A stretch of 64,000 bases of DNA from Leptothermofonsia sichuanensis E412 (GTDB lineage Bacteria; Cyanobacteriota; Cyanobacteriia; Leptolyngbyales; Leptolyngbyaceae): NCBI RefSeq assembly GCF_019891175.1, contig NZ_CP072600.1:1612001-1676000 (forward strand), read 5' to 3'. Within the stretch, counting starts at the first letter, position 1; each line of letters starts with the position of its first letter. The position numbers and the translations under genes are program-made. The notes beneath the pieces were generated by a model. The model worked only from the letters and a program-made list of their open reading frames with translations, searched no databases and was not told the origin of the DNA. Positions 9,331 to 17,608 of this stretch are shown here, piece by piece.

Positions 9331-9398
9331 GAGCCTATCCAAAAACTTTCTCAGTCTGGGTTTGGGCTTTGATGGTTTGAGCTTTTCGGATAGGCTTT
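9331..9398. repeat. ~70-bp hairpin repeat, family A, copy 2
   Basis: Starts GAGCCTATCC, contains CTCAGTCTGGGTTTGGGCTT and ends TTTTCGGATAGGCTTT. Same orientation as copies 1 and 3. It lies about 120 nt upstream of the SulP start, inside the probable promoter or leader region. Confidence 0.8.
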
Positions 9399-9518
9399 TA
9401 GAAACCTGCTGGTTCACGGATCACCATGACTCACTCGCTTGTAAGCCTGGGCAGGTTGACCTGAGTTGTTGTGGACGACCTTTCTCTTCATCATTTAACC
9501 TGCTGAGGTCATAGCATT

Positions 9519-11255
9519 GTGTCGATTAAGTCGATTAACCTGATCAATAAAATTCAGTTTGGGAATCTGAGGGGTGATCTGTTTGGTGGTGTAACGGCGG
9601 CAATTGTGGCACTACCGCTGGCACTTGCGTTTGGAGTTGCTTCTGGGGCAGGGGCGATCTCTGGGTTGTATGGTGCGATCGTGGTTGGTTTTTTTGCCGC
9701 CCTGTGTGGGGGAACCCCTGCCCAGGTTTCAGGACCCACTGGACCGATGACCGTTGTCATCACTGGCGTGATCACCACATTAGTTGCCCGTCATCCCGAC
9801 ACTGGACTGGCAATGGCGTTTACGGTCGTGATGTTAGGTGGGCTATTTCAAATCTTCTTTGGAATGATGCATCTGGGGCAATACATCACACTCATACCCT
9901 ATACCGTCATCTCTGGCTTTATGTCTGGAATTGGCGTGATCATTATTTTGCTGCAATTGCCACCCCTGCTGGGCTATAGCGGAACAGGGGGGGTTTGGGG
10001 AACCCTGCATCAACTGCCGACCTACCTGGGCCAACCAAATCCAGTTGCCCTGGGACTTGGATTGCTGTCCTTAGGAATTGTATTTGTAGCCCCTCCTAAA
10101 CTCAACCGGATTCTGCCCTCTCCTCTGCTGGCTCTGGTGATTGGTACACTTGTATCCATTCTACTGTTCGGTAATGCAGATATTCCTCGAATTGGTGAAA
10201 TTCCAACGGGATTGCCCAGGCTACGAATGCCGACATTTAGCCTCAACGAGCTACAAAGTATGTTGCGTTATGGCTTGATGTTGGGGGCGCTGGGGGCAAT
10301 CGACTCCCTGTTGACTTCATTGGTCGCAGATAGTATCTCGCGGACTCAGCATGATTCTGACCGGGAGTTGATTGGGCAGGGAATTGGTAACTGTTTAGCG
10401 GGATTGTTTGGGGGGTTGCCCGGAGCAGGTGCCACAATGCGAACGGTGGTCAATGTTCAGGCAGGGGGGAAAACGCCCCTCTCTGGGATGATTCATGCTT
10501 TTATCTTACTGCTGGTGGTGCTTTGGGCGGCTCCTTTAACCACGGTAATTCCCCATGCCGTCCTGGCTGGTCTGCTGTTAAAGGTTGGAGTTGACATTAT
10601 TGATTGGGGTTTCATTAAGCGTGTTCCTCGCTTATCCCTGAAGGGTACTGGATTGATGTATCTGGTGCTGTTCCTGACTGTATTTGTTGATCTGATTACA
10701 GCCGTAGTCGTTGGGGTGTTTATTGCCAACATGCTGACGATTAAGCGCTTAACCGATGTGCAGGGGGATAACGTCCAGGTAATCACTGACCCGACTCAGG
10801 GCACCAATCTGAGTCTCGCTGAGCAGGAAATACTGACTAAAGCTGGAGGAGATATTCTACTTTTTCAGTTGGGGGGTCCCATGAGTTTTGGAGCTGCTAA
10901 GATGATTTCCCGCCGGATGGCGATTGTGAAAGACTATCAGGTTCTGGTACTGGATTTGAGTGAGGTGCCAACGATTGGGATCACAGCCGCCCTGGCGGTT
11001 GAAACGATGGTACAGGATGCGGTTAAACGCGATCGCCATGTGTGGATTGTTGTCACCCCTGGACAGGTTCAACAGCGCATCGAGAAACTTCAGTTGCACC
11101 GCTTCTCCAATGCAAATCGAAGAACCCCCGGAACCATCCCTGGAGAACCATCTGCCCAAATTCACCAGGTCGAAAGCCGCTCCCAGGCATTACGATCCTC
11201 ATTTGCACTGATCCATCCAGAGGCGGCAGCCTGCCCCACCCTGATCGATTCCTGA
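9519..11255 (+). CDS. SulP-family anion transporter, BicA-like
   Basis: A 578-residue SulP (SLC26) transporter with about 10-14 membrane segments (~20-415) and a C-terminal STAS domain (~440-545). The N-terminal signature GDLFGGVTAAIVALPLALAF (~18-37) and PTGPMTVVITG (~72-82) are typical of the family. It is paralogous to the SulP gene at 25573-27240. Cyanobacterial members of this type include BicA, the Na+-dependent bicarbonate transporter, but others carry sulfate. After the STAS domain there is a ~45-residue polar tail the paralogue lacks. Start: GTG 9519 with TGAGGT at 9504-9509. ExbB/ExbD genes follow after 66 nt. Bicarbonate is the likeliest substrate but is not shown by sequence alone. 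Confidence 0.8.
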   Translation: MSIKSINLINKIQFGNLRGDLFGGVTAAIVALPLALAFGVASGAGAISGLYGAIVVGFFAALCGGTPAQVSGPTGPMTVVITGVITTLVARHPDTGLAMAFTVVMLGGLFQIFFGMMHLGQYITLIPYTVISGFMSGIGVIIILLQLPPLLGYSGTGGVWGTLHQLPTYLGQPNPVALGLGLLSLGIVFVAPPKLNRILPSPLLALVIGTLVSILLFGNADIPRIGEIPTGLPRLRMPTFSLNELQSMLRYGLMLGALGAIDSLLTSLVADSISRTQHDSDRELIGQGIGNCLAGLFGGLPGAGATMRTVVNVQAGGKTPLSGMIHAFILLLVVLWAAPLTTVIPHAVLAGLLLKVGVDIIDWGFIKRVPRLSLKGTGLMYLVLFLTVFVDLITAVVVGVFIANMLTIKRLTDVQGDNVQVITDPTQGTNLSLAEQEILTKAGGDILLFQLGGPMSFGAAKMISRRMAIVKDYQVLVLDLSEVPTIGITAALAVETMVQDAVKRDRHVWIVVTPGQVQQRIEKLQLHRFSNANRRTPGTIPGEPSAQIHQVESRSQALRSSFALIHPEAAACPTLIDS

Positions 11256-11321
11256 GCCAGAGCCAATGCTGATAATCTATGGAAGAATGTGTAAGCCCCT
11301 CTTCTGGTTCAGGCAAGGTCT

Positions 11322-11969
11322 ATGCCATTCGGCAATTTGTTTACAACTGGCGGTATCGTCATGTGGCCCCTGCTGGGGTTTTCCATCCTGGCAGTAGCCT
11401 TAATTATGGAACGAATTGGGTTCTGGGTCCGGATCGCCCGTCGCCAGGACAGGGTTGTGCGAGAGGTACTGGAACTCTATAAACGCAGCCCCAGAGCGGC
11501 CTTCTTGAAGCTGGAGCAAAACCTGGACCTGCCGATCGCCCGCATTTTTCTAGCCGCCCTGGAGATGGAACGTCCCACCCCAGAAGAATTTCGTCTTGCC
11601 CTGGAAAGTGCCGCTCAGGCAGAACTTCCTTTACTCAAGCGATTTAATACGGTGTTTGAAACCATCATCAGCCTGTCTCCGCTGTTGGGTCTTTTAGGCA
11701 CAGTGTTGGGTTTGATCAGTTCCTTTGCCTCGCTCAAACTGGGGGAGGTGGCTGGGAGTGAAGCGGCAGGGGTCACGGCTGGGATCAGTGAAGCACTCAT
11801 ATCCACAGCAGCCGGACTCGCGGTGGCAATTTTCACCCTCCTGTTTGCCAATACCTTTCGAGGGCTTTATCTGCGGCAGAGTGCCCTGATTCAGGAATAT
11901 GGTGGACAACTGGAACTGCTCTATCGCCGTCGCTACGAACAAGGAAAATATCCCTATGCGTCTTCCTGA
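11322..11969 (+). CDS. exbB: MotA/TolQ/ExbB proton channel family protein
   Basis: A 215-residue inner-membrane protein with three hydrophobic segments (near 8-28, 112-135 and 155-178). The conserved channel segment reads LSPLLGLLGTVLGLISSF and the next ends ALISTAAGLAVAIFTLLF. It forms the proton channel that energises TonB- or Tol-type outer membrane work together with ExbD. Its stop overlaps the exbD start by 14 nt, indicating translational coupling. No TonB or receptor is in the window, so I cannot say whether it serves TonB-dependent uptake or a Tol-like role. Confidence 0.88.
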   Translation: MPFGNLFTTGGIVMWPLLGFSILAVALIMERIGFWVRIARRQDRVVREVLELYKRSPRAAFLKLEQNLDLPIARIFLAALEMERPTPEEFRLALESAAQAELPLLKRFNTVFETIISLSPLLGLLGTVLGLISSFASLKLGEVAGSEAAGVTAGISEALISTAAGLAVAIFTLLFANTFRGLYLRQSALIQEYGGQLELLYRRRYEQGKYPYASS

Positions 11970-12363
11970 TGAACCCGACCTGCCCCCCCCGATCAACATC
12001 GTGCCTATGATCGATGTGATCTTTGCCCTGCTGACATTTTTTATTATGTCTGCCCTGTTTCTGACTCGTTCAACCGGCCTGCCCGTCAACCTGCCCAAAG
12101 CCATCACCGCAGAAACCCAAGCAACCGGCGAAATTGTGGTCACCATTAACCCTCAGGGAGGACTGAGCCTCAACCAGCAGCCCACCCGGCTTGACGATCT
12201 TCAGGCACGGGTGCGTACCCTGGTTGGGAGTAACCCCCAGGCGGTTGTCACCATCAGTGCCGATGAACAGGTCAACCACGGTCGTGTCATTGCCGTCATG
12301 GATCAACTCCGCCTGGTTCCTGGAGTGCGGCTGGCGATCGCCGCAGACCGTCCAGCCAGGTAA
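11956..12363 (+). CDS. exbD: ExbD/TolR family biopolymer transport protein
   Basis: A 135-residue partner of ExbB: a short cytoplasmic N-terminus, one membrane anchor (~17-38, IVPMIDVIFALLTFFIMSAL, with the conserved channel Asp in MIDV) and a periplasmic domain ending DQLRLVPGVRLAIA. I start at ATG 11956, inside the exbB coding end (14-nt overlap). The open frame extends further upstream to 11899, but that region is exbB coding in another frame. Four GGGCTAC heptamers start just past the stop. Confidence 0.88.
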   Translation: MRLPDEPDLPPPINIVPMIDVIFALLTFFIMSALFLTRSTGLPVNLPKAITAETQATGEIVVTINPQGGLSLNQQPTRLDDLQARVRTLVGSNPQAVVTISADEQVNHGRVIAVMDQLRLVPGVRLAIAADRPAR

Positions 12364-12391
12364 GGGCTACGGGCTACGGGCTACGGGCTAC
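12364..12391. repeat. Heptamer tandem repeat (GGGCTAC)x4
   Basis: Four perfect copies of GGGCTAC lie between the convergent exbD and SH3-protein genes. The stop codon of the SH3-protein gene (minus strand, 12388-12390) falls in the last unit. Short tandem heptamers of this kind are common in filamentous cyanobacteria. Confidence 0.8.
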
Positions 12392-13032
12392 TGACAATAC
12401 CCCAGGTTACTGTTTGGACTGCCAATGATACTGTTGTATAGCCAGCCAGTGCCAGAAGGACGGAAAAACGGAGTGTTCGTTAAATCAACCTGAACCCAGT
12501 TATAGCCATCTGCCTGGCGACTCACGACATTGCCATTGGCGTCTAAAACAACAAAGACTCGTTGACCCCGCAGGAGGGACGCAATGATGTTGGGTTGGGT
12601 AACCGTCGGTGCGCTGCGGACATTAACGGCATCGGGCATCCTCAAGATGCGGCAGGAGGTGCGGGGTGGCGGTGGTGGCGCACCACAGGACTTGAGAACG
12701 GCGGTTTGAATGTATCCCGCAATTGGCAGGTTAATCTGAGCAAACTGGCTGCCCGCAGGCGGAACGGCAACCAGCCTCACAAATCCATCGGGTGGAACAA
12801 GGCGCAAAGCGGAACTGATTGTAGACGCAGATTCAAAAATTGGGGTAGAACGGTTAGCGGCTCGACACAGGGGATCCTGGGCAGAGACCGATTGCTCAAT
12901 GGCTGGAACCCCTTCGGCTGGAGCGTCGGGGGCAGGAGTATCCTGTGCTCTGACGGGGAGTACAGCACCTGAAAGGGAGATCGCCCCTACCGTCAAGAGA
13001 TTGATCGTTCTTCTCAAAGCATTTTGACCCAT
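12388..13032 (-). CDS. Exported SH3-domain protein
   Basis: A 214-residue protein with a Sec signal peptide (MGQNALRRTINLL, a hydrophobic stretch, then cleavage around VRAQ, ~29). Two bacterial SH3-like regions follow: a degenerate one (~55-115) and a clear one (~128-205, containing AVNVRSAPTV, a turn and WVQVDL). They are separated by a CGAPPPPPRTSC linker. Four or more cysteines outside the signal peptide suggest disulfides in the periplasm. Such proteins often bind cell-wall peptides, but no enzyme domain is present. It is convergent with exbD and divergent from the FAD oxidoreductase. Confidence 0.7.
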   Translation of the reverse strand: MGQNALRRTINLLTVGAISLSGAVLPVRAQDTPAPDAPAEGVPAIEQSVSAQDPLCRAANRSTPIFESASTISSALRLVPPDGFVRLVAVPPAGSQFAQINLPIAGYIQTAVLKSCGAPPPPPRTSCRILRMPDAVNVRSAPTVTQPNIIASLLRGQRVFVVLDANGNVVSRQADGYNWVQVDLTNTPFFRPSGTGWLYNSIIGSPNSNLGYCQ

Positions 13033-13122
13033 GATCGTTCCTCCTCAAAGATGAGACATTTCACAATTGATAGTTTCTGAATCGAGATTATTACATGGGA
13101 ATTCTACAAACAGGATAATTTG

Positions 13123-15201
13123 ATGGTTGAATTTTCTCCTTTTCTCCTTCTACGCGCTGCACGGTTCAATCTGCTTGGGCTGGCAGCCCTGGCTCCAATC
13201 CTGCTTCAGGCACCGGGAAATGGGGCCTCCCCGCCGCGATCGCCCGATCAAACGGTGGAATGTGAAATTCTGGTGGTGGGGGGTGGACTGGCAGGTACTT
13301 CTACGGCGATCGAAGCCCTGCGAGCAGGGCGGACTGTCTGCATGACGGAAATTACAGACTGGGTTGGTGGGCAACTCACTTCCCAGGGAACCTCTGCCCT
13401 GGATGAGGCGCGGCGGCAGCGGCAACTCCTGTTCTTTCCCCGTGGATATAAAGAGTTTCGGCAGCGGATTCAACAGAAATACGGCAGACTCAATCCGGGC
13501 GACTGCTGGGTCAGCGCATCCTGTTTCCTGCCACGGGATGCCCAGCAGATTTTAGTGGAGATGTTAGAGGAAGCTGCCAGGGAAGGCAAAGGGCAGTTGA
13601 AATGGTTTCCGTTTACCGTGATCAAAGATTTGAGTGTGAGTGCAGATAAAACCTTAATTGAAGGGGCGATCGCCATCCAGCATAGCCCGGCACCGGGCAC
13701 TCCCCCCCTCAACACCGAACCCCTGTCTCACATTTTTGAAGATGCCCACAGATATGAAAACTCAGCACGGCTTTCAAAGCAAATCCTTCAGTTTATTCCA
13801 GCCAGGGAAGGAGAGCAACGATCAGACCCCCATCCGGAGGCAAAGTGGGCCTCCCGCTGGATTGTGGTTGATGCCAGTGAAAATGGGGATGTAATCGCCC
13901 TGGCAGATGTCCCCTATCGCAGTGGGTTAGACCCACGCACCTACCGCAATCCCTCCTCGCCAACAGAAACTGGTGATCCCTATTGTCTCCAGGGGTATAC
14001 CTACACCTTTGCCATGGAGCGAACCCAGGAACCGCAGCCGCAACCCATGCCCCCTTTCTACCCGCAGTATGAGCCTTACTACGGCTATGATGAAGACCCT
14101 GAACGAGCAGAGTTTGAGTACGTATTCACCTACCGCCGCATCTGGAATCCTCCCACAGACCTGATGGAGCGGGCTGGTCCCTTTACCCTACCGGCTTCCT
14201 CCCCCGGTTCCATTTCAATGCAGAACTGGACCTGGGGCAATGACTACCGCCCCGGCACAGATCGAGACAATCTGGTCCTGTCCCGTGGGCAGCTTCAGCA
14301 AACCGGACAACTGGCTCCCGGCGGATGGCTGGGGGGCTTACGCACCGAGTCCCTTAAAAACGCAGAAGAAATTGCGCTTGGCTATTACTACTGGCTGGTG
14401 GCTGGCACAACCGACTCTCAGCTAACCCCGAGCCAGAAAAAGCCCCACCCCAATCATCGTCTGCTCACGGGCTTTGATTCCCCTATGGGCACCATCCACG
14501 GCTTGTCGAAATATCCCTACATCCGGGAGGGACGGCGAATAATTGGGCGTCCCTCCTCTGGCTATCCCGACGGATTTAGCATTTCTGAAACCGACTTTTC
14601 GATGGCAGATTTTCGGGAAGACTATTACCAGAACTTACCTGAACAGCTATACAAAAATCTGTGGACCGATCTGGCTGGACTGGAAACCTACAAAGTCATC
14701 ATTGAAGGAATTCCCCCTGAGCAGGTAAAACAGCGGACCCGATCGCGCATCTACATTGACTCCGTCGGCATTTCCCAGTATGCGATTGACTTTCACCCCT
14801 GTATGCTGGAGTCTCCACCTGAAAAACCCGGAAATATCGAGCGACCAGGAGTCCGGCAGGCACACGGTCCTTCCTATCCGGCACAAATTCCTTTGCGAGC
14901 GATGATTCCCCAGCGAATTAACAATCTGTTGGTGGCAGGCAAAAGTATTGCTACCAGTTACAGTGCTGCCGCGGCTTACCGGGTTCATTCCTTTGAATGG
15001 TCAGTTGGAGCTGCCGCAGGAACCACCGCATCGTTTGTCCTGGAAAAAGAAATTTTACCTTATCAGCTTATTGACCAATTACCCAGTATTGAACCCAGGC
15101 TGATCGCGCTCCAGCAGCGGCTGGCCGCAAACGGCAATCCAACCGCATTCCCTGGAACCTCAATCTTCAACCTGGACTGGAGGAACTGGGCACCATGGTG
15201 A
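13123..15201 (+). CDS. Exported FAD-dependent oxidoreductase (FAD_oxidored family)
   Basis: A 692-residue flavoprotein. A hydrophobic N-terminus (~5-30, then NGASPP) suggests export. The Rossmann motif ILVVGGGLAGTSTAIEALRA (~46-65) binds the ADP of FAD, followed by TDWVGGQLTSQG, typical of the PF12831 family. The C-terminus has a second FAD contact, NNLLVAGKSIATSYSA (~605-620). The substrate is unknown: family members act on varied hydroxylated or unsaturated compounds. Start: ATG 13123, one codon after an alternative TTG. A proline/tyrosine-rich insert lies at ~305-330. It stands alone on its strand. Confidence 0.75.
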   Translation: MVEFSPFLLLRAARFNLLGLAALAPILLQAPGNGASPPRSPDQTVECEILVVGGGLAGTSTAIEALRAGRTVCMTEITDWVGGQLTSQGTSALDEARRQRQLLFFPRGYKEFRQRIQQKYGRLNPGDCWVSASCFLPRDAQQILVEMLEEAAREGKGQLKWFPFTVIKDLSVSADKTLIEGAIAIQHSPAPGTPPLNTEPLSHIFEDAHRYENSARLSKQILQFIPAREGEQRSDPHPEAKWASRWIVVDASENGDVIALADVPYRSGLDPRTYRNPSSPTETGDPYCLQGYTYTFAMERTQEPQPQPMPPFYPQYEPYYGYDEDPERAEFEYVFTYRRIWNPPTDLMERAGPFTLPASSPGSISMQNWTWGNDYRPGTDRDNLVLSRGQLQQTGQLAPGGWLGGLRTESLKNAEEIALGYYYWLVAGTTDSQLTPSQKKPHPNHRLLTGFDSPMGTIHGLSKYPYIREGRRIIGRPSSGYPDGFSISETDFSMADFREDYYQNLPEQLYKNLWTDLAGLETYKVIIEGIPPEQVKQRTRSRIYIDSVGISQYAIDFHPCMLESPPEKPGNIERPGVRQAHGPSYPAQIPLRAMIPQRINNLLVAGKSIATSYSAAAAYRVHSFEWSVGAAAGTTASFVLEKEILPYQLIDQLPSIEPRLIALQQRLAANGNPTAFPGTSIFNLDWRNWAPW

Positions 15202-15457
15202 GGAGAGAGGAGAGAGATGAGGCTAGGTGAGGGAAGGGCATCAGTTTCTCCCGGACTCATTAGGATCGAGGACTTAATAACCTGTAGAAATAACCAAAAG
15301 GCACGAAGGACACAAAGCATTCTTTGTGCTCTTTGTGTCTTTGTGGTTCTGTTCAGTACGGCATCTTAATCAATCCACACTCCTTAGCTTCTCCTTCAGA
15401 ATGGGACTTTCTTCGATAGGATGAAGAAGAATAAGCAAGCCTTAAAGATTCCGATTC

Positions 15458-15931
15458 ATGGCTCTGGAAAATTTGCGCGATCTCTATCAACAAGTCATTC
15501 TGGAACGGTATAAAAAGCCCCGGCATCGGGGAAAAACTAACCCGGTTCACCGTTATCAGAAGGGGCACAATCCCTCCTGTGGGGACACCATTGAGTTAAC
15601 CGTGAAATTCAATGAAGCTGGCGACAGGATTGAAGAAGTGAAATTTGAAGGTGAAGGTTGTGCGATCGCAATGGCATCAGCAGACCTGATGGCAGAAGCT
15701 TTGCAGGGGAAAAGCTTGCAGGAAGCCCTGGAGATGGTACAGCGTTTCCAGAATATGATGCAGGGTAAGGATCAATTTCCACCGGAGCAGCGCAAGCTGA
15801 ATGTCATGCATGGAGTCTCCCAGTTCCCGGTTCGAATCAAGTGCGCCACCCTGACCTGGCACACGCTGAAAGCCGCTATAGAAGCCTCTGATCCTCAGCC
15901 CGTTGGTTTCGTGAGCAATGAAAATTTGTGA
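15458..15931 (+). CDS. sufU: Iron-sulfur cluster scaffold SufU/IscU-like protein
   Basis: A 157-residue scaffold of the SufU/IscU family, which receives sulfide from a cysteine desulfurase and helps assemble Fe-S clusters. All conserved ligands are visible: Cys41 and Asp43 (NPSCGD), Cys68 (EGEGCAIAMASAD) and Cys129 (VRIKCATLTWH). The spacing between the second and third Cys includes the ~18-residue insertion typical of SufU over IscU (MMQGKDQFPPEQ region). No other suf gene is adjacent. A CATCAACC/GGTTGATG stem (15934-15960) follows the stop. Confidence 0.88.
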   Translation: MALENLRDLYQQVILERYKKPRHRGKTNPVHRYQKGHNPSCGDTIELTVKFNEAGDRIEEVKFEGEGCAIAMASADLMAEALQGKSLQEALEMVQRFQNMMQGKDQFPPEQRKLNVMHGVSQFPVRIKCATLTWHTLKAAIEASDPQPVGFVSNENL

Positions 15932-16017
15932 GCCATCAACCCCTGCCCTTGCGGTTGATGCCTGGTCTGTCCAATTTTTGGGGACCACATCCCCCTTCAA
16001 GCAATCATTGACCGCTT

Positions 16018-16956
16018 TTACTGTCCTCCTCTAATCTCCTGAACTTCCGGCTTGACCGTAAATCGCTCCAGACTCAGCCGCAGAACTGACAGCCCCAAAA
16101 TGCCCAGAAACATCACCAGTCCAATGGTGCAGGCATAGCTCATTTCCAGATTTTGAAAGGCCTGTTCATAGACGTAATACACCAGGGTTTTGGAGCTATT
16201 GCGTGGTCCCCCCTGGGTCATGATGTAAACCTCCTCAAACACTTTGGTTGCTGAGATGGCAGAAATCACAGCTACCAGGAGCAGATAGGGACGCATCAGC
16301 GGCACAGTGATATCCCAATGCTTTTTCATGCCATCGGAACCATCAATCGCGGCTGCTTCATATAAATCTGGAGGGATCGCCTGTAGCCCTGCCAGGTAGA
16401 TCACCATGTAGTAGCCCACCCCTTTCCATACAGTCACAGCCATGACGCTAAAAATAGAGAGCTGGGGACTCGTCAGCCAGGGTACTCCAGCCTGCGTCAC
16501 TCCCACCCATCTCAAGAGTTGATTCAACAAGCCATTCTCCGCATAGAGCCACTTCCAGGCGATACCTGCCACCACCATCGAAATGACCACCGGAATATAA
16601 TAAGCCACCCGGAACCAGTGGATGCCGCGCAATTTCTGGTTCACCAGAATTGCCAGCCCCAGGGGCAGGGAGACCAGAATGGGCACTACACAGACCAGAT
16701 ACAGTAGGGTGTTACGCAATGTTTGCCAGAAAACCGGATCAATCAGTAACCGCTGAAAATTCTTAAACCCAATCCACACAGGTGGTTGAGTTAAATCGTA
16801 CTCGTACTGAGTAAAGCTAAGGAAAAAGGCTTGAATCGCTGGATAGAAGACTGTCAAACCCAGCATCACCAGAGCTGGCAGTAAAAACAGATAGGGAGTG
16901 AGCCGATACAGCCAGCGATCGCGATCTTTGAGCATCCATTGAATCATTGTAAACAT
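16018..16956 (-). CDS. Sugar-type ABC transporter permease (UgpA/MalF-like)
   Basis: A 312-residue inner-membrane permease with six predicted segments. The EAA loop is clear: DLYEAAAIDGSDGMKKHWDI (~210-229), followed by TVPLMRP. It belongs to the MalF/UgpA branch that imports sugars or glycerol phosphate with a second permease, a binding protein and an ATPase, none of which is adjacent here. The open frame continues upstream to 17232, but that part is unlike the family. I choose ATG 16956 (MFTMIQWMLKDRDRW). ATG 16947 and 16935 are alternatives and none has a clear ribosome site. It is divergent from the small regulator at 17056. Confidence 0.8.
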   Translation of the reverse strand: MFTMIQWMLKDRDRWLYRLTPYLFLLPALVMLGLTVFYPAIQAFFLSFTQYEYDLTQPPVWIGFKNFQRLLIDPVFWQTLRNTLLYLVCVVPILVSLPLGLAILVNQKLRGIHWFRVAYYIPVVISMVVAGIAWKWLYAENGLLNQLLRWVGVTQAGVPWLTSPQLSIFSVMAVTVWKGVGYYMVIYLAGLQAIPPDLYEAAAIDGSDGMKKHWDITVPLMRPYLLLVAVISAISATKVFEEVYIMTQGGPRNSSKTLVYYVYEQAFQNLEMSYACTIGLVMFLGILGLSVLRLSLERFTVKPEVQEIRGGQ

Positions 16957-17055
16957 ATGTAACGATATTGACGTCAAGCCGGCTTGATGTCTTGACAGCA
17001 GGCTGATCAGTCGATAATCTAACATGCATACCCGGGTACAAAAACTGAGAGTTCT

Positions 17056-17412
17056 ATGCAAGACAAGCAAAAAGTCACGTTGTATCTCCCGCCTGACCTG
17101 CACCGTCAGCTCAAGGTGCAAGCTGCCCTTGATGCTGAAACAATGACGGATATTGCTCAAAGAGCGATTGGGTTTTATCTCGCCCACCCGGAAGTGGTCG
17201 CCCATTATGAAGAGGGACATGGACAGACTCACCGAGTTTACAATTGTCCCGACTGTTCTTCCCCGGTTGTTTTGAGGGATGGTGACATGGTATCCCTCAG
17301 AAAGCAGGCAGGGGTCATGACTGAAGAAACGCTTTCAGTTGGGAGTGCTTCTTCCGTTAATGCATCGGTGAAGGTAGATCCTCAAGGTGAAGGCGAACTG
17401 GTTCCCTGTTAG
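17056..17412 (+). CDS. Small protein, ribbon-helix-helix-like N-terminus plus CxxC
   Basis: 118 residues. The first ~45 (KVTLYLPPDLHRQLKVQAALDAE, then TMTDIAQRAIGFYLAHPEVV) read as a ribbon-helix-helix/Arc-like DNA-binding motif. A short zinc-ribbon-like piece YNCPDCSSPVVLRDGD follows at ~61-76, and the tail is Ser/Val-rich and polar. It precedes ycf46 on the same strand by 196 nt. From memory, similar small proteins neighbour ycf46 in other cyanobacteria, so it may be its regulator or partner (inference). Confidence 0.6.
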   Translation: MQDKQKVTLYLPPDLHRQLKVQAALDAETMTDIAQRAIGFYLAHPEVVAHYEEGHGQTHRVYNCPDCSSPVVLRDGDMVSLRKQAGVMTEETLSVGSASSVNASVKVDPQGEGELVPC

Positions 17413-17608
17413 GGTTCTGCTCGGTTTCAATCTTTTAGTCTGGATTGCTGACCATCCATCTTATTGTCTTGTTCAGCCTTCAGGTCTTGCCAGCTCTTAG
17501 CTTAATTGCCCTTTTGTTTGAGTCCAGCCTTGTAAATGGGGATCGATTCAGCACTTTGGAAACGCTTAAGGCTTCAGGCGTCTGCGCTGTCTCTAGTGGG
17601 TTGATGTT

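Larger units (their letters stand above)
8656..9518. other. Intergenic region between divergent surface protein and SulP gene
   Basis: I see no convincing gene here. It should hold the promoters for the DUF4347 protein (leftward) and the SulP transporter (rightward). It contains a CACAGAG-family repeat (9074-9131) and a family-A hairpin repeat (9331-9398). The short frames present run through those repeats and look non-coding. Confidence 0.5.

Noticed and set aside
9190-9417. A 75-residue minus-strand frame
   Set aside because: It spans the family-A hairpin repeat, and the similar frame content recurs wherever that repeat occurs.
12364-12391. A short CRISPR-like array
   Set aside because: Four GGGCTAC heptamers without spacers are a simple tandem repeat; no cas gene is near, and no CRISPR array was seen anywhere in the window.
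14647-14988. Minus-strand frames inside the FAD oxidoreductase gene
   Set aside because: Shadow frames of a strongly supported gene with clear FAD motifs on the plus strand.
15264-15360. A possible terminator after the FAD oxidoreductase (CACAAAGCATTCTTTGTG)
   Set aside because: It is part of a family-D-like repeat and has no clear T-run, so I do not call it a terminator.
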